A DNA stretch of 47,022 bases from an uncultured Actinomycetes bacterium (GCA_902826025.1 CADEDH010000015.1:1-47022); one strand, 5' to 3'; positions 8,533 to 16,574 are shown, counted from the stretch's first letter. The notes: generated from the letters alone by a model not told the origin. Program-made: numbers and translations.

Positions 8533-10509
8533 ATGACGCCGACCGCCACCTGCCGTGCTGATGGAGCCCCCGCCCCTACCGACGACGACGCCCAGGGGGA
8601 CGAGGCACCAGCTGCTCGGACCCTGAGCCGTCGGGGCGTGCTCGGGGCGCTGGTGGTGGGCGCGGCCGCCGTGGCCTGCGGGCCCGGCGGCGAACCGGAC
8701 ACGGCGGCGGCGCCCGCCGGTGGTGGCGCCGCCCCCCTCGCTCCTCCTCCGGCCGGCGGAGGAGCCACAACGCTCGCGGCTGGCGCACCCCCAGCCAACG
8801 CCACGGGCCCCGAGCTCGACCAGGTCCAGCTCCCGGGGCCCCCGGTCCAGAGCGGAGGCGGCGGGCAACCGCCACCGGCCGCCGGCGGCAGCACCAGCCC
8901 GCCTCCACCGACCGCCGGCGCTGGCGCCAACCCTGCGCCCCCCATTCCCTCGCCCCCCACGATGGCCGGAGCGGGCGGCTCGCCGACCACGCAGCCCGCC
9001 ACCCCCGGGTCGTCGTCGACCCTCAGCCCGGCCGGGACCACCCCTGCGGCGGCGGCCCCGTCCGTGGTCACGCCCCGGGCCGTGGCCGCGCCGGGGATCC
9101 TGGTGGCCAACCGGATCACGTTCGGGGTCACGCCGGCGATCCTGTCCCAGATCGACCAGCAGGGGGGTGGCGGCTTCATCGACGACCAGCTGGCCCGCAC
9201 CGGACCCGACGCCGAGGTCGAGGCCCGCCTCGGCGCGCTGGGCATGCTGCGGCTGAATCCCAGCCTGGCCTCCTACAACGCCGTCCAGGGCACGGGCGCC
9301 GCCCGGCTCCGCCAGGAGATCACGCTGGCCGCCGTCACCCGGGCCGTGGCCAGCCGACACCAGCTGTACGAGGTGATGTGCCACCTGTGGATGGACCACT
9401 TCAACCTCGAGGTCTTCAACGACGGCTCGGCCCGCCACCTCCTGGTCGACTACCAGGAGAAGGTCATCCGGCCCAACGCCCTGGGCTCGTTCCGCAACCT
9501 GCTCAAGGCCACCGCTCACGCCCCGGCCATGCTGGCCTACCTCGACAACGACACGAGCAACGCCAACTCCAAGCAGGGGATCAACGAGAACTACGGCCGG
9601 GAGTTGCTGGAGCTGCACACGTTGGGCATCGCCCCTGATGGCTCCCAGGTCTACACCGAGGCCGACGTCCGGGCGGCGGCGATGGCCATGACCGGCTGGT
9701 CCACCGTCTCCGACCGCAAGGCGGCCGACTTCTCGGCTTTCGTCTTCCGCCCTCAGTACCACCACACCGGCGACATCTCCCTGCTGAACGGGGCCTGGAT
9801 CCGGGGCGCCACCCAGGGCCAGGCCACCGGCGAGTCCCTTCTCGAGTTCCTGGTCACCCACCCCAGCACCGCCCGCCACGTGGCTCGCCGGATCTGCCGC
9901 CGGCTGGTGGCCGACAACCCCCCGGCTTCGCTGATCGAGTCGACGGCCCAGGTGTATCTGGCCAACGACACCCAGCTCGTGCCCACGGTGCGCCATGTGC
10001 TCAACAGCGCCGAGTTGGCCGCCTCCGGGGGCCAGAAGCTCCGCCGCCCGTTCGAACACCTGGCCGCCATGCTGCGGGCGCTGGGCACGGTGCTCCCCAC
10101 CGACCCGGCCTCCGATGGGGCCGTCGGTCTCCAGCGCCACCTCGAGCGCACCGACCATCTGCCCTGGTCATGGCCCCAACCCGACGGTTTTCCCGACACC
10201 GCCGCCCATTGGCTGAACACCGGCGCGCTGCTCTACCGGTGGAGCGCGGCGGGTCAGCTGGCGGGCAACCGGATCAAGGGCGTCCAGACCGATCTGGGCC
10301 CTCTCACTGCCGGCGGCGGCACGGTGGGCGACCTCATCACCCGTCTGGCCACCCGCTTCGGGCTCGGACCCCGCACGGCCGAGGAGGTGGCGGCGGTGGC
10401 CGCATCCGTGCGCAAGACCCCCGGCGACCCGGCCGACTCGATCGACCCCAAGCTGCTGCCTGCCATCCCCGGCCTCCTGCTCACCCACCCGATCTTCCAG
10501 ACCCGATGA
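8533..10509 (+). CDS. Tat-exported DUF1800 family protein with Pro/Gly-rich linker
   Basis: A 658-residue exported protein. Residues 30-49 hold a twin-arginine signal (LSRRGVLGALVVGAAAVAC) ending in a Cys at 49, so it may be a Tat lipoprotein, although the lipobox is weak (Ala at -3). Residues 50-190 are low-complexity Pro/Gly/Ala/Thr and look like a cell-wall spacer. The DUF1800 domain follows: NRITFGVTPAIL, LWMDHFNLEVF, NENYGRELLELHTLG, MAMTGWS and YHHTGD. The molecular function of DUF1800 is not established. It overlaps the next gene by four bases (ATGA) and that gene encodes DUF1501, the usual partner, so both are probably made together and act outside the membrane. Confidence 0.88.
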   Translation: MTPTATCRADGAPAPTDDDAQGDEAPAARTLSRRGVLGALVVGAAAVACGPGGEPDTAAAPAGGGAAPLAPPPAGGGATTLAAGAPPANATGPELDQVQLPGPPVQSGGGGQPPPAAGGSTSPPPPTAGAGANPAPPIPSPPTMAGAGGSPTTQPATPGSSSTLSPAGTTPAAAAPSVVTPRAVAAPGILVANRITFGVTPAILSQIDQQGGGGFIDDQLARTGPDAEVEARLGALGMLRLNPSLASYNAVQGTGAARLRQEITLAAVTRAVASRHQLYEVMCHLWMDHFNLEVFNDGSARHLLVDYQEKVIRPNALGSFRNLLKATAHAPAMLAYLDNDTSNANSKQGINENYGRELLELHTLGIAPDGSQVYTEADVRAAAMAMTGWSTVSDRKAADFSAFVFRPQYHHTGDISLLNGAWIRGATQGQATGESLLEFLVTHPSTARHVARRICRRLVADNPPASLIESTAQVYLANDTQLVPTVRHVLNSAELAASGGQKLRRPFEHLAAMLRALGTVLPTDPASDGAVGLQRHLERTDHLPWSWPQPDGFPDTAAHWLNTGALLYRWSAAGQLAGNRIKGVQTDLGPLTAGGGTVGDLITRLATRFGLGPRTAEEVAAVAASVRKTPGDPADSIDPKLLPAIPGLLLTHPIFQTR

Positions 10510-11843
10510 ACCCGACGCCCCTGAACCCGTCGCCGATGAGCCCGGCCCCGATGACTGACCGGAAGCGAGCACCGATGTCCGACCTGTCCCGCCGATCCTT
10601 CCTCGCCGGCGCCGGCCTCGGCCTGGCCGGAGCGGCCACGCTGGCCGTCACCAACCTCGGCACCCGCCTGGCCCTGGCCGCACCCGGTTCGCCCCAGACC
10701 GGCGACACCCTCGTCGTCGTCTTCCTGCGGGGCGGGGCCGACGGGCTCACCATCGCCCCGCCCTACGGCTATCCCTCGTACCGCAAGCTCCGGCCGTCGA
10801 TCGCCATCGCCCCGCCGGGCACGGCCGATGGTGCCCTCCCTCTCGACAAGTCGAACCCCAACGCCGCCTTCCCCACCGGGCTGGCCGGAGTGGTGGGGCT
10901 GCACCCGGCGTTCAAGCCGATCCACGACACCCTGTGGCGCGAGGGCAAGTTGGCCGTGATCCCGGCCACCGGCCTGCCGCCGTCGGAGAGCGCCAGCCGG
11001 AGCCACTTCTCAGCCACCCGCTACGTGCAGGCCGGGTCGGCCTCCACCGCGGTGGGCGGGGGCTGGCTGGCCCGCATGATCAACACCATGGGGGTGGGCG
11101 GCGTGATCCCCGCCGTCGACACATCGGCCCGCTCCGACCTGCTGCGGGGCGGGAGGGGGACAGCCGTGATCCCCAGCCTGGGCTCCTTCGGGGTCAACGG
11201 CTTCCCCGACCGGGACCGTACCGCCACCGCCCTGCGGGCGCTCCACGCCGGCACCGACAGCATCGCCGGCCAGGGTCGCACCGCCCTCGACGTGGCGGCC
11301 CGGGTGGCCACCTTGGGCACCGAGCTCCGGCCCGGCTACCCCAAGGGGTCACTGGCCAAGACGTTCAGCGAGCTCTCGTCGATGCTGAAGGCGGGGCTGG
11401 GGATCCAGGCCGCCGTGGTCGACTACGGCGGCTGGGACATGCACTCGAACCTGGGCACGGTGGGAGCCGGACGGTTCCACGACCGGGCCACCGAGCTGGC
11501 CGCCGCCCTGCGGGCCTTCGCCGACGACACCAACGGCCTGGATGAGATCACGGTCCTGGTGATGACCGAGTTCGGCCGCACGATCAACGAGAACGGCAGC
11601 CGGGGCACCGACCACGGCCGGGGCACCACCTACCTGGCCATGGGGGCGGGCATCAGGGGCGGCGTATTCGGCGACGACTACCCCGACGAGATCGCCGACG
11701 AGCCCACCTACGGCGACCTCGCCGTCCTCACCGACTACCGCAAGCTGGTGGCCGAGATCGTCACCCGACGGGCCGGCGTGTCGGATCTCGGCGTCGTGTT
11801 CCCGACCTACCGGGGCTCGGGGAGCCTCGGGCTCACCCGTTGA
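10506..11843 (+). CDS. Tat-exported DUF1501 family protein
   Basis: A 445-residue protein of the DUF1501 family, which is related to the sulfatase/alkaline-phosphatase fold and is typically encoded beside DUF1800. A twin-arginine signal (SRRSFLAGAGLGLAGAA) is followed by the mature domain with YGGWDMHSNLG and VMTEFGRTINENGSRGTDHG, the latter His/Asp-rich and possibly metal-binding. The ATG at 10506 overlaps the DUF1800 stop as ATGA, which suggests translational coupling. An ATG at 10575 directly before the Tat motif, with GGAAGCGAG upstream, would give 422 residues and a more usual signal peptide length. Function is unknown; co-export with the DUF1800 protein through Tat is inferred. Confidence 0.88.
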   Translation: MNPTPLNPSPMSPAPMTDRKRAPMSDLSRRSFLAGAGLGLAGAATLAVTNLGTRLALAAPGSPQTGDTLVVVFLRGGADGLTIAPPYGYPSYRKLRPSIAIAPPGTADGALPLDKSNPNAAFPTGLAGVVGLHPAFKPIHDTLWREGKLAVIPATGLPPSESASRSHFSATRYVQAGSASTAVGGGWLARMINTMGVGGVIPAVDTSARSDLLRGGRGTAVIPSLGSFGVNGFPDRDRTATALRALHAGTDSIAGQGRTALDVAARVATLGTELRPGYPKGSLAKTFSELSSMLKAGLGIQAAVVDYGGWDMHSNLGTVGAGRFHDRATELAAALRAFADDTNGLDEITVLVMTEFGRTINENGSRGTDHGRGTTYLAMGAGIRGGVFGDDYPDEIADEPTYGDLAVLTDYRKLVAEIVTRRAGVSDLGVVFPTYRGSGSLGLTR

Positions 11844-12101
11844 TCTCCGCCCGGGCCGGATCCGCACCCCGGCTCGGGCGGTCGCCGGCTCCTCTCGCGC
11901 GCTGCCGTCGAGCTGTGGTGTCGCTTCTATTGCGGAACGATGTCGAGCGTCGCTACCATCCGGGCCAACCGGGCAGCCGGAGAATTTTTTCTCGGCAGCC
12001 GGTATCGCGATGGGGCGGCGAGACCGGTCTGGTCACCGGATGACCGGGTTCTCGACGATGGTGGATGCAGTGACGACAGGTAGGCGGCCCCTTCAGCTGG
12101 C
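11844..12101 (+). promoter_or_regulatory. upstream region of the sigma-RTX gene
   Basis: 258 bases without a convincing gene. TACCAT at 11954-11959 is a -10-like box. Downstream, 11976-11996 forms a short hairpin (GCCG-g-AGAA with TTCTCGGC) around a run of six T, a strikingly AT-rich patch for this sequence. If that box is used, the leader is about 135 bases. An autoregulatory site for the encoded sigma factor could lie here, but none can be identified by eye. Confidence 0.3.
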
Positions 12102-13805
12102 ATGTACGCGCCCCCGGTGGGGACGGTCGTGACCCAGATCGTCCCCGTTGAGGAGTTGCCACCCCAGTCGTCGTTCGCCGGTGTGATCCAGGCGGCCACG
12201 GCAGGGGAGGGATGGGCCATCGACAGCCTGGCCGCCCAGTGTCTGCCCCGCCTCACCAGCTTCGCCGAGGCCCGGGGCGCCATCGACCCAGGCGGCATCG
12301 CCGACCTGGTGCTGATCGAGCTGCTGCACCGCCTCGGCACGCTCCAGTTCGACACCCCGGCCCAGCTCTGGTCGTACATCTACCGCATCGCACGGAGCCG
12401 CATCGCCGACGAGCGGCGCTCGGTCAAGCCGGTGGAGCTGGTGGAGCACGTGACGATGGAACTCCTGGCCACCCCCGCCCCCGCCTTCGACCAGCAGGTG
12501 GCCGACCGCCAGTGGGTACACGGTCTGTTGTCCGAGCTGACCTCGGAGCAGCGCGAGGTGCTGGAGATGCGCTTCCTCGACGACCTGTCGATCGAGGAGA
12601 CAGCCAGCCGCACCGGGCGCACCCTCACCGCGGTGAAGGGCCTTCAGCGGCGGGCCATCCGGGCCCTGTCGGCCGCCGCCCTGCTGCTGGTGGTGGCGCT
12701 CGTCGGCTGGCTGTTCTGGTGGCTGCTGCACGGTGATCCGTCATCCCCGATCGTGCCTGCGCCGGCCGATCAACCGTCCACCACCCCCTCGACCGAGGCC
12801 GAAGTGGGGCTTCCGGCCGACGACGGGTTGCGGGCCATCGGCGACGTGACGGCGATCCCGGCCGCCGTGACGATCACCAACCTGACCCCGGCGGCCAACG
12901 ACCCCCGTTCGGCCACCGCCACCTTCGAGCCGATCGAGGGCCTCGTGGCCGAGTGGTTCAATTGCCGCCTGGACGGCGAGGCGTGGAGCCGGTGCACCAG
13001 CCCCGTCACCTACCGCAACCTCAGCGACGGCAACCACGTGCTCGAGATCCAGCCCGTCGATGGATCGGGCTCGGCCCGGGCCCCGGCCGTTCCCCTGGTG
13101 TGGAAGGTCGTGGTCGCTCAGCCCCCTGGCACGCCGGCCGGAGTCGATCTGAGTGCGCTGCGGGCGGCCGGTGCCGTGCTCGAGTGCAACGGCAAATCGG
13201 GCACCCTCGATCAGCTCACCGAGGCCGGCTACGACGTGATGGTGGGCACTGAGCGCGACGATCTGATCGACGTCAGCGCCGGCGAGCGGCCCGACCTGGT
13301 CATCGCCTATGAGGGGAACGACACGATCCGGACCGGCCCGGGAGACGACCAGGTGTGTGCCGGAGGGGGCAATGACAGCGTCGACACCGCGGGAGGCAAG
13401 GACCGGATCACCGGCAGCGGCGGCAACGACTCGATCGCGGCCGGTGCCGGTGACGATGTGGTCTACGCCGGCGGGGGCAACGACACCGTGCTGGGCGGCC
13501 CCGACAACGACACCCTGCGGGGCGAGAGCGGTGTCGACCTCGTGCAGGGCGACGCCGGCGACGACGACCTGTCGGGCGACAACGACCTCGACGTGGTGGT
13601 GGGCGGTGCCGGCGCCGACGCCTGCGGGGCCCCTGATCCGGGCCTGACGGCCGATCCCACCTGCGAAAACAGCGCCGCCACCACGACCACCACCCGTCCC
13701 GGCACCACCACCGCCTCAACGGCGGCCGGCAAGGCGTCCACAACCGCCGGCGCCACCAGCAGCACCCGTCCGTCATCGTCCACGACCACCACCCGGGCGG
13801 CCTGA
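12102..13805 (+). CDS. membrane-anchored ECF-type sigma factor fused to Ig-like region and RTX calcium-binding repeats
   Basis: A single 567-residue open frame with an unusual order of domains. Residues 36-106 look like sigma-70 region 2 (IADLVLIELLHRL, then SYIYRIARSRIADERR). Residues 138-190 look like region 4 with its helix-turn-helix (LTSEQREVLEMRF, LSIEETASRTGRTLTAVKGL). A hydrophobic helix follows at 191-209. After a Pro/Thr linker, residues 253-340 resemble an Ig-like module with two Cys (NCRLDGEAWSRC). Residues 380-506 carry about ten glycine/aspartate nonapeptides of the hemolysin (RTX) calcium-binding type, such as GGGNDSVDT and GAGDDVVYA. The last 45 residues are Thr/Ser-rich. Predicted topology is sigma domains in the cytoplasm and RTX outside. 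Membrane-fused ECF sigma factors are known in actinobacteria; an RTX sensor is my inference. No anti-sigma gene is adjacent. An in-frame TAG upstream limits the start. Confidence 0.85.
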   Translation: MYAPPVGTVVTQIVPVEELPPQSSFAGVIQAATAGEGWAIDSLAAQCLPRLTSFAEARGAIDPGGIADLVLIELLHRLGTLQFDTPAQLWSYIYRIARSRIADERRSVKPVELVEHVTMELLATPAPAFDQQVADRQWVHGLLSELTSEQREVLEMRFLDDLSIEETASRTGRTLTAVKGLQRRAIRALSAAALLLVVALVGWLFWWLLHGDPSSPIVPAPADQPSTTPSTEAEVGLPADDGLRAIGDVTAIPAAVTITNLTPAANDPRSATATFEPIEGLVAEWFNCRLDGEAWSRCTSPVTYRNLSDGNHVLEIQPVDGSGSARAPAVPLVWKVVVAQPPGTPAGVDLSALRAAGAVLECNGKSGTLDQLTEAGYDVMVGTERDDLIDVSAGERPDLVIAYEGNDTIRTGPGDDQVCAGGGNDSVDTAGGKDRITGSGGNDSIAAGAGDDVVYAGGGNDTVLGGPDNDTLRGESGVDLVQGDAGDDDLSGDNDLDVVVGGAGADACGAPDPGLTADPTCENSAATTTTTRPGTTTASTAAGKASTTAGATSSTRPSSSTTTTRAA

Positions 13806-13873
13806 GCCGTGACCGCCCCGTTCGTGGTCTGTCTCCCACCGCCGACCAGCGGGCGCTACCATCGGAGGTGATC

Positions 13874-14041
13874 ATGGCGACGAGATCGACCTCTACTTCC
13901 GGCCGGCGCGGCGCCGGTGGGCGACGTCAGCAGAATCGGCTGGCCACGGTCCAATGGCTCGCCCTGGGGATCGCGGTGGTGCTCTTCATCCTGGCCGCCT
14001 TCGTGTTCTTCAGCAGCGGCTCCTCCGTTCTCTCGCAGTAG
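13874..14041 (+). CDS. small single-span membrane protein (55 residues)
   Basis: A 55-residue protein starting MATRSTSTSGRRGAGG. It has a basic, Arg-rich N-terminal half (cytoplasmic by the positive-inside rule) and one hydrophobic helix at about residues 28-46 (WLALGIAVVLFILAAFVFF), then a short Ser-rich tail. The start is very well supported: GGAGGTGATC directly precedes the ATG and is an extended match to the 16S anti-Shine-Dalgarno end. The next gene begins 14 bases after the TAG, so it is the first gene of the ApbE/ferric-reductase operon. Function unknown; a small accessory subunit of that membrane redox system is a guess. A TACCAT box at 13857-13862 could be its promoter. Confidence 0.75.
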   Translation: MATRSTSTSGRRGAGGRRQQNRLATVQWLALGIAVVLFILAAFVFFSSGSSVLSQ

Positions 14042-14055
14042 GATTGCTCTTGCCC

Positions 14056-14592
14056 ATGAACTGGTCCGACGCTTTCTCCGGCGATCCCACCCGGTCCGGT
14101 GGCCGAGCCGCCGTCGGTCGGGTCCACCCGGCCCGCCAGACCCGCCGGGTGCTCGGTGTAGCCGGCGCTTCGTGCTTCGCCAGCCTCGTGTGGGTCATCT
14201 CGGCCGAGGCCGAGACCCCGGTGCCCTACAACGTGACCGCCGCCCTCCAACCCCCGGCGCCGCTGGTCGCCTCGAACGCGCCGGCGCTCCAACTCGACGG
14301 GGGCGCCACCCCGGCCACGGCGGCTCCGGTGTCCACCACCGCCCCGGGGGCCACAGGCCCCGCACCCACGACGGCCCCGGCCGCCACCGCCGCCCCGGCT
14401 CAAACCGGGGCTCCGGCTCAGACCGGGGCTCCAGCTCAGACTGCGGCTCCGGCTCAGACTGCGGCCCCGGCCACCACGGCTCCGCCCGCCGACGGTGGAG
14501 GGGGCGACGACCACGGTGGCGATCATGGCGGGATCATCACGATCCCGCCCACCACGAACGGCTCGTTCGACACCTCGAGCGGCGGTAGCTGA
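14056..14592 (+). CDS. Pro/Ala/Thr-rich membrane-anchored protein, possible flavinylation target
   Basis: A 178-residue protein not recognised as a known family. After a basic N-terminus a hydrophobic segment at about residues 31-49 (VLGVAGASCFASLVWVISA) should act as signal or anchor. The rest is a Pro/Ala/Thr-rich extracytoplasmic stretch with four APAQT(G/A) hexapeptides. A Gly/Asp/His patch (GGGGDDHGGDHGG) and the C-terminal end NGSFDTSSGGS follow. No complete FMN_bind domain is visible. The final DTSSGGS resembles the Dxx(S/T)GA(T/S) motif that ApbE enzymes modify, with Gly in place of Ala. The stop overlaps the start of apbE by one base, so co-expression with a flavin transferase is clear from the layout; being its substrate is inference. 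Confidence 0.65.
   Translation: MNWSDAFSGDPTRSGGRAAVGRVHPARQTRRVLGVAGASCFASLVWVISAEAETPVPYNVTAALQPPAPLVASNAPALQLDGGATPATAAPVSTTAPGATGPAPTTAPAATAAPAQTGAPAQTGAPAQTAAPAQTAAPATTAPPADGGGGDDHGGDHGGIITIPPTTNGSFDTSSGGS
14392..14463 (+). repeat. four tandem 18-bp units encoding APAQT(G/A)
   Basis: In-frame tandem repeat inside the Pro/Ala-rich gene: 14392-14409, 14410-14427, 14428-14445 and 14446-14463, each coding Ala-Pro-Ala-Gln-Thr-Gly or -Ala. The units differ by a few silent or conservative changes. It is likely a spacer whose copy number may vary between strains. Confidence 0.85.
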
Positions 14593-15581
14593 TGGCCGTC
14601 CCGGGTCCGGCATCCCGGGGCAGCGCACCGACAGTGGACGGGGCACGTGATCACCGCTTCCGGGCCATGGGCACCGACGTGCACATACGGGTGGTCGGAG
14701 GCCCGCCAGGCCTGACCGCCGAGGCCGAGGCCGCCGTGCGGGGACGGGAGGCCCGCTGGAGCCGGTTCCTGCCCCGCTCGGAGCTCTCGACGCTGAACGG
14801 GGCGGGCGGACGTCCGGTGATCGTCAGCCCCGACACGTTCGCCCTCATCGCGGCGGCCGTGGAGGCGTGCCGGCTGACCGGCGGCGCCTTCGATCCCACC
14901 GTGTTGGCCAGCCTGCTGGCCGCCGGCTACGACCGACCGCTCGATCAACTCCCCCCGCCGGCGGAGGCCACGCCCAAGGGGCCGGCACTGGCTGCGCCCG
15001 GGGGCGTTCCGGCCCCCGGCGTCGACGACATCGAGCTCCATCCCGCAAGCTGCGCCGTGGTACTGCCGCCGGGGGTCGGCCTGGACCTGGGCGGGATCGC
15101 CAAGGGGGCCACGGCCGACGCCGTGTCGGCCGAGCTGGTGGCCTCGGGCGCCGACGGGTGCTGTGTCAACGTCGGTGGCGACGTCCGGGTGCGGGGCGCC
15201 GCTCCCGACGGGGAAGGCTGGGTCATCAGGCTCGACTGTCCCGGCGCCACCGACCACGGGCGCCTCCGCCTCCGCCTGGTCGACGGTGCTGTTTGCACCT
15301 CCACCGTCCTGGCCCGCCGCTGGGCCGGCCCCGGTGGCGGCGGGACCGAGCATCACCTGCGGCACCCAGTCACCGGGGCGGCGCTGAGCACCGGTCTGTG
15401 GTCGGTCACCGTGGTGGCGGCGTCGGCCCTGCAGGCTGAGGTGCTGACCAAGGCGGCCTTCGTGGCCGGCGCCGGCGGGGCGGGCGCCGTGCTCGGTGGC
15501 CATGGGGCCACCGGGGTGCTGGTGGCCGACGGGGGCGAACTGGTGCCGCTGGCCGGCCTCGACCCCTTCCTGGTCCGGTGA
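14592..15581 (+). CDS. apbE: ApbE-type FAD:protein FMN transferase
   Basis: A 329-residue ApbE family protein. Such enzymes split FAD and attach FMN by a phosphoester bond to Ser/Thr of extracytoplasmic redox proteins, using Mg2+. Diagnostic segments are FRAMGTDVHI near the N-terminus, FDPTV around residue 100, LDLGGIAKGATADAV near 160, VNVGGDVRV near 190 and a late ALQAEVLTKAAF. No clear signal peptide is seen, which is unusual for an enzyme that acts outside the membrane; a cytoplasmic version or non-classical export are both possible. It overlaps the upstream stop (TGATG) and is overlapped by the next GTG (GTGA). That places it between its possible acceptor and a haem membrane protein. Confidence 0.93.
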   Translation: MAVPGPASRGSAPTVDGARDHRFRAMGTDVHIRVVGGPPGLTAEAEAAVRGREARWSRFLPRSELSTLNGAGGRPVIVSPDTFALIAAAVEACRLTGGAFDPTVLASLLAAGYDRPLDQLPPPAEATPKGPALAAPGGVPAPGVDDIELHPASCAVVLPPGVGLDLGGIAKGATADAVSAELVASGADGCCVNVGGDVRVRGAAPDGEGWVIRLDCPGATDHGRLRLRLVDGAVCTSTVLARRWAGPGGGGTEHHLRHPVTGAALSTGLWSVTVVAASALQAEVLTKAAFVAGAGGAGAVLGGHGATGVLVADGGELVPLAGLDPFLVR

Positions 15582-16570
15582 GCGACCAGATCTTCTGGTA
15601 TGCCACCCGCGCCGCGGCGATCGTGGCCTGGTTCGCGGCCTGCCTGTCGGTGGCGGTGGGGGTGCTGATGTCGTCCCGCTTCCTGGGCCGGCGTCCCACC
15701 CTGCCCTGGCTGACCGACCTCCATCGCTTCTTCGCCGCGATGGCGCTCGTGTTCGTGGGCGTCCACATGGTGACGTTGTGGGCCGACGACTTCATCTCGT
15801 TCTCCTGGCGGGAGCTGCTGATCCCATGGGAAGCCCAGGTGCGGGGGATCAGCCGGCTGGCGCTGGCCATGGGCGTGGTGTCGGCCTGGGTGATGGCGGC
15901 GGTGGAGCTCACGTCGCTGGTGAAACGCCAGCTCCCGGCCCGCTTCTGGCACGGTGTGCACCTCGGGTCCTACGGCACCGTGGTGTTGTCGACCGTGCAC
16001 GCCTGGATGGTGGGCTCCGACGCCTCGAACCCGCTGCTGTTCAGCCTGTCGGCCTCGATGCTGGCGGCCGTGGGCTTCGTGACGCTGGTGCGGGTGCTCC
16101 GGCTGCTCGATGATCGCAAACGTCGCTACGACTCGGCCCTCACCGGCGCCGACCTCACCGCCGCCCGGGTTCCGGTGGCGGCCGGGCGCCGTCGGGGCGG
16201 GGCCGCCTCGGGCGGCCGGGCCCGGCCCGTGCCGCCCGACCCACCCGATCCCACACTCATCGATCCCCGCCGCCCCGTCCCCCCGGCGCCGCCCGATCCG
16301 TCGCAGATCGACCCCGAGCGCCCCGTGCCGCCATTACCGCCCGACCCATCCCAGATCGACCCCGAGCGCCCCGTGCCGCCACTACCGCCCGACCCGTCCC
16401 AGGTCGACCCCGAGCGCCCCGTGCCCCCACCTCCACCGCCGAACGTCGCTCTGGCCGCCTGGCCTCCCGCCCCTCCGGCCGCCGAAACGGCCGACGACGG
16501 CGGCGACGACGGCCCGGCAACACGTCCCCCGGCCCCCTCCCACCGAGCCCGTCGCCAGCGCCACCGCTGA
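15578..16570 (+). CDS. ferric-reductase-like transmembrane (haem b) protein with proline-rich repeat tail
   Basis: A 330-residue protein. Residues 1-175 hold about five transmembrane helices of the ferric-reductase-like (YedZ/MsrQ-related) fold. Candidate haem-ligand His lie in DLHRFFA, FVGVHMV, WHGVHLGSYG and STVHAWM. Such domains pass electrons across the membrane via b haems. Residues 200-330 are a hydrophilic Pro/Arg/Asp-rich tail with four 16-residue repeats (PVPPLPPDPSQIDPER type) and no NAD(P)H or flavin domain, so the electron donor must be another protein. The GTG start at 15578 overlaps the apbE stop by four bases. Together with apbE this forms a flavin/haem electron-transfer operon whose final acceptor is unknown. 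The gene ends only four bases from the convergent xylulokinase gene. Confidence 0.85.
   Translation: MSDQIFWYATRAAAIVAWFAACLSVAVGVLMSSRFLGRRPTLPWLTDLHRFFAAMALVFVGVHMVTLWADDFISFSWRELLIPWEAQVRGISRLALAMGVVSAWVMAAVELTSLVKRQLPARFWHGVHLGSYGTVVLSTVHAWMVGSDASNPLLFSLSASMLAAVGFVTLVRVLRLLDDRKRRYDSALTGADLTAARVPVAAGRRRGGAASGGRARPVPPDPPDPTLIDPRRPVPPAPPDPSQIDPERPVPPLPPDPSQIDPERPVPPLPPDPSQVDPERPVPPPPPPNVALAAWPPAPPAAETADDGGDDGPATRPPAPSHRARRQRHR
16226..16417 (+). repeat. four tandem 48-bp units encoding 16-residue proline-rich repeats
   Basis: Units at 16226-16273, 16274-16321, 16322-16369 and 16370-16417, followed by a partial unit. Consensus protein unit is PVPPLPPDPSQIDPER. The two central units are almost identical at DNA level while the first has diverged (PVPPDPPDPTLIDPRR). 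This suggests growth by duplication from the 3' side. Confidence 0.93.
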
Positions 16571-16574
16571 TCTC

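Noticed and set aside
11840..12043. 67-codon frame upstream of the sigma-RTX gene
   Set aside because: Arg/Pro-rich, no ribosome binding site, no helix pattern or motif; more likely a by-product of composition in a regulatory region.
14392..14463. The 18-bp repeats as a CRISPR-like array
   Set aside because: Units are directly adjacent with no spacers and remain in frame in a coding gene.
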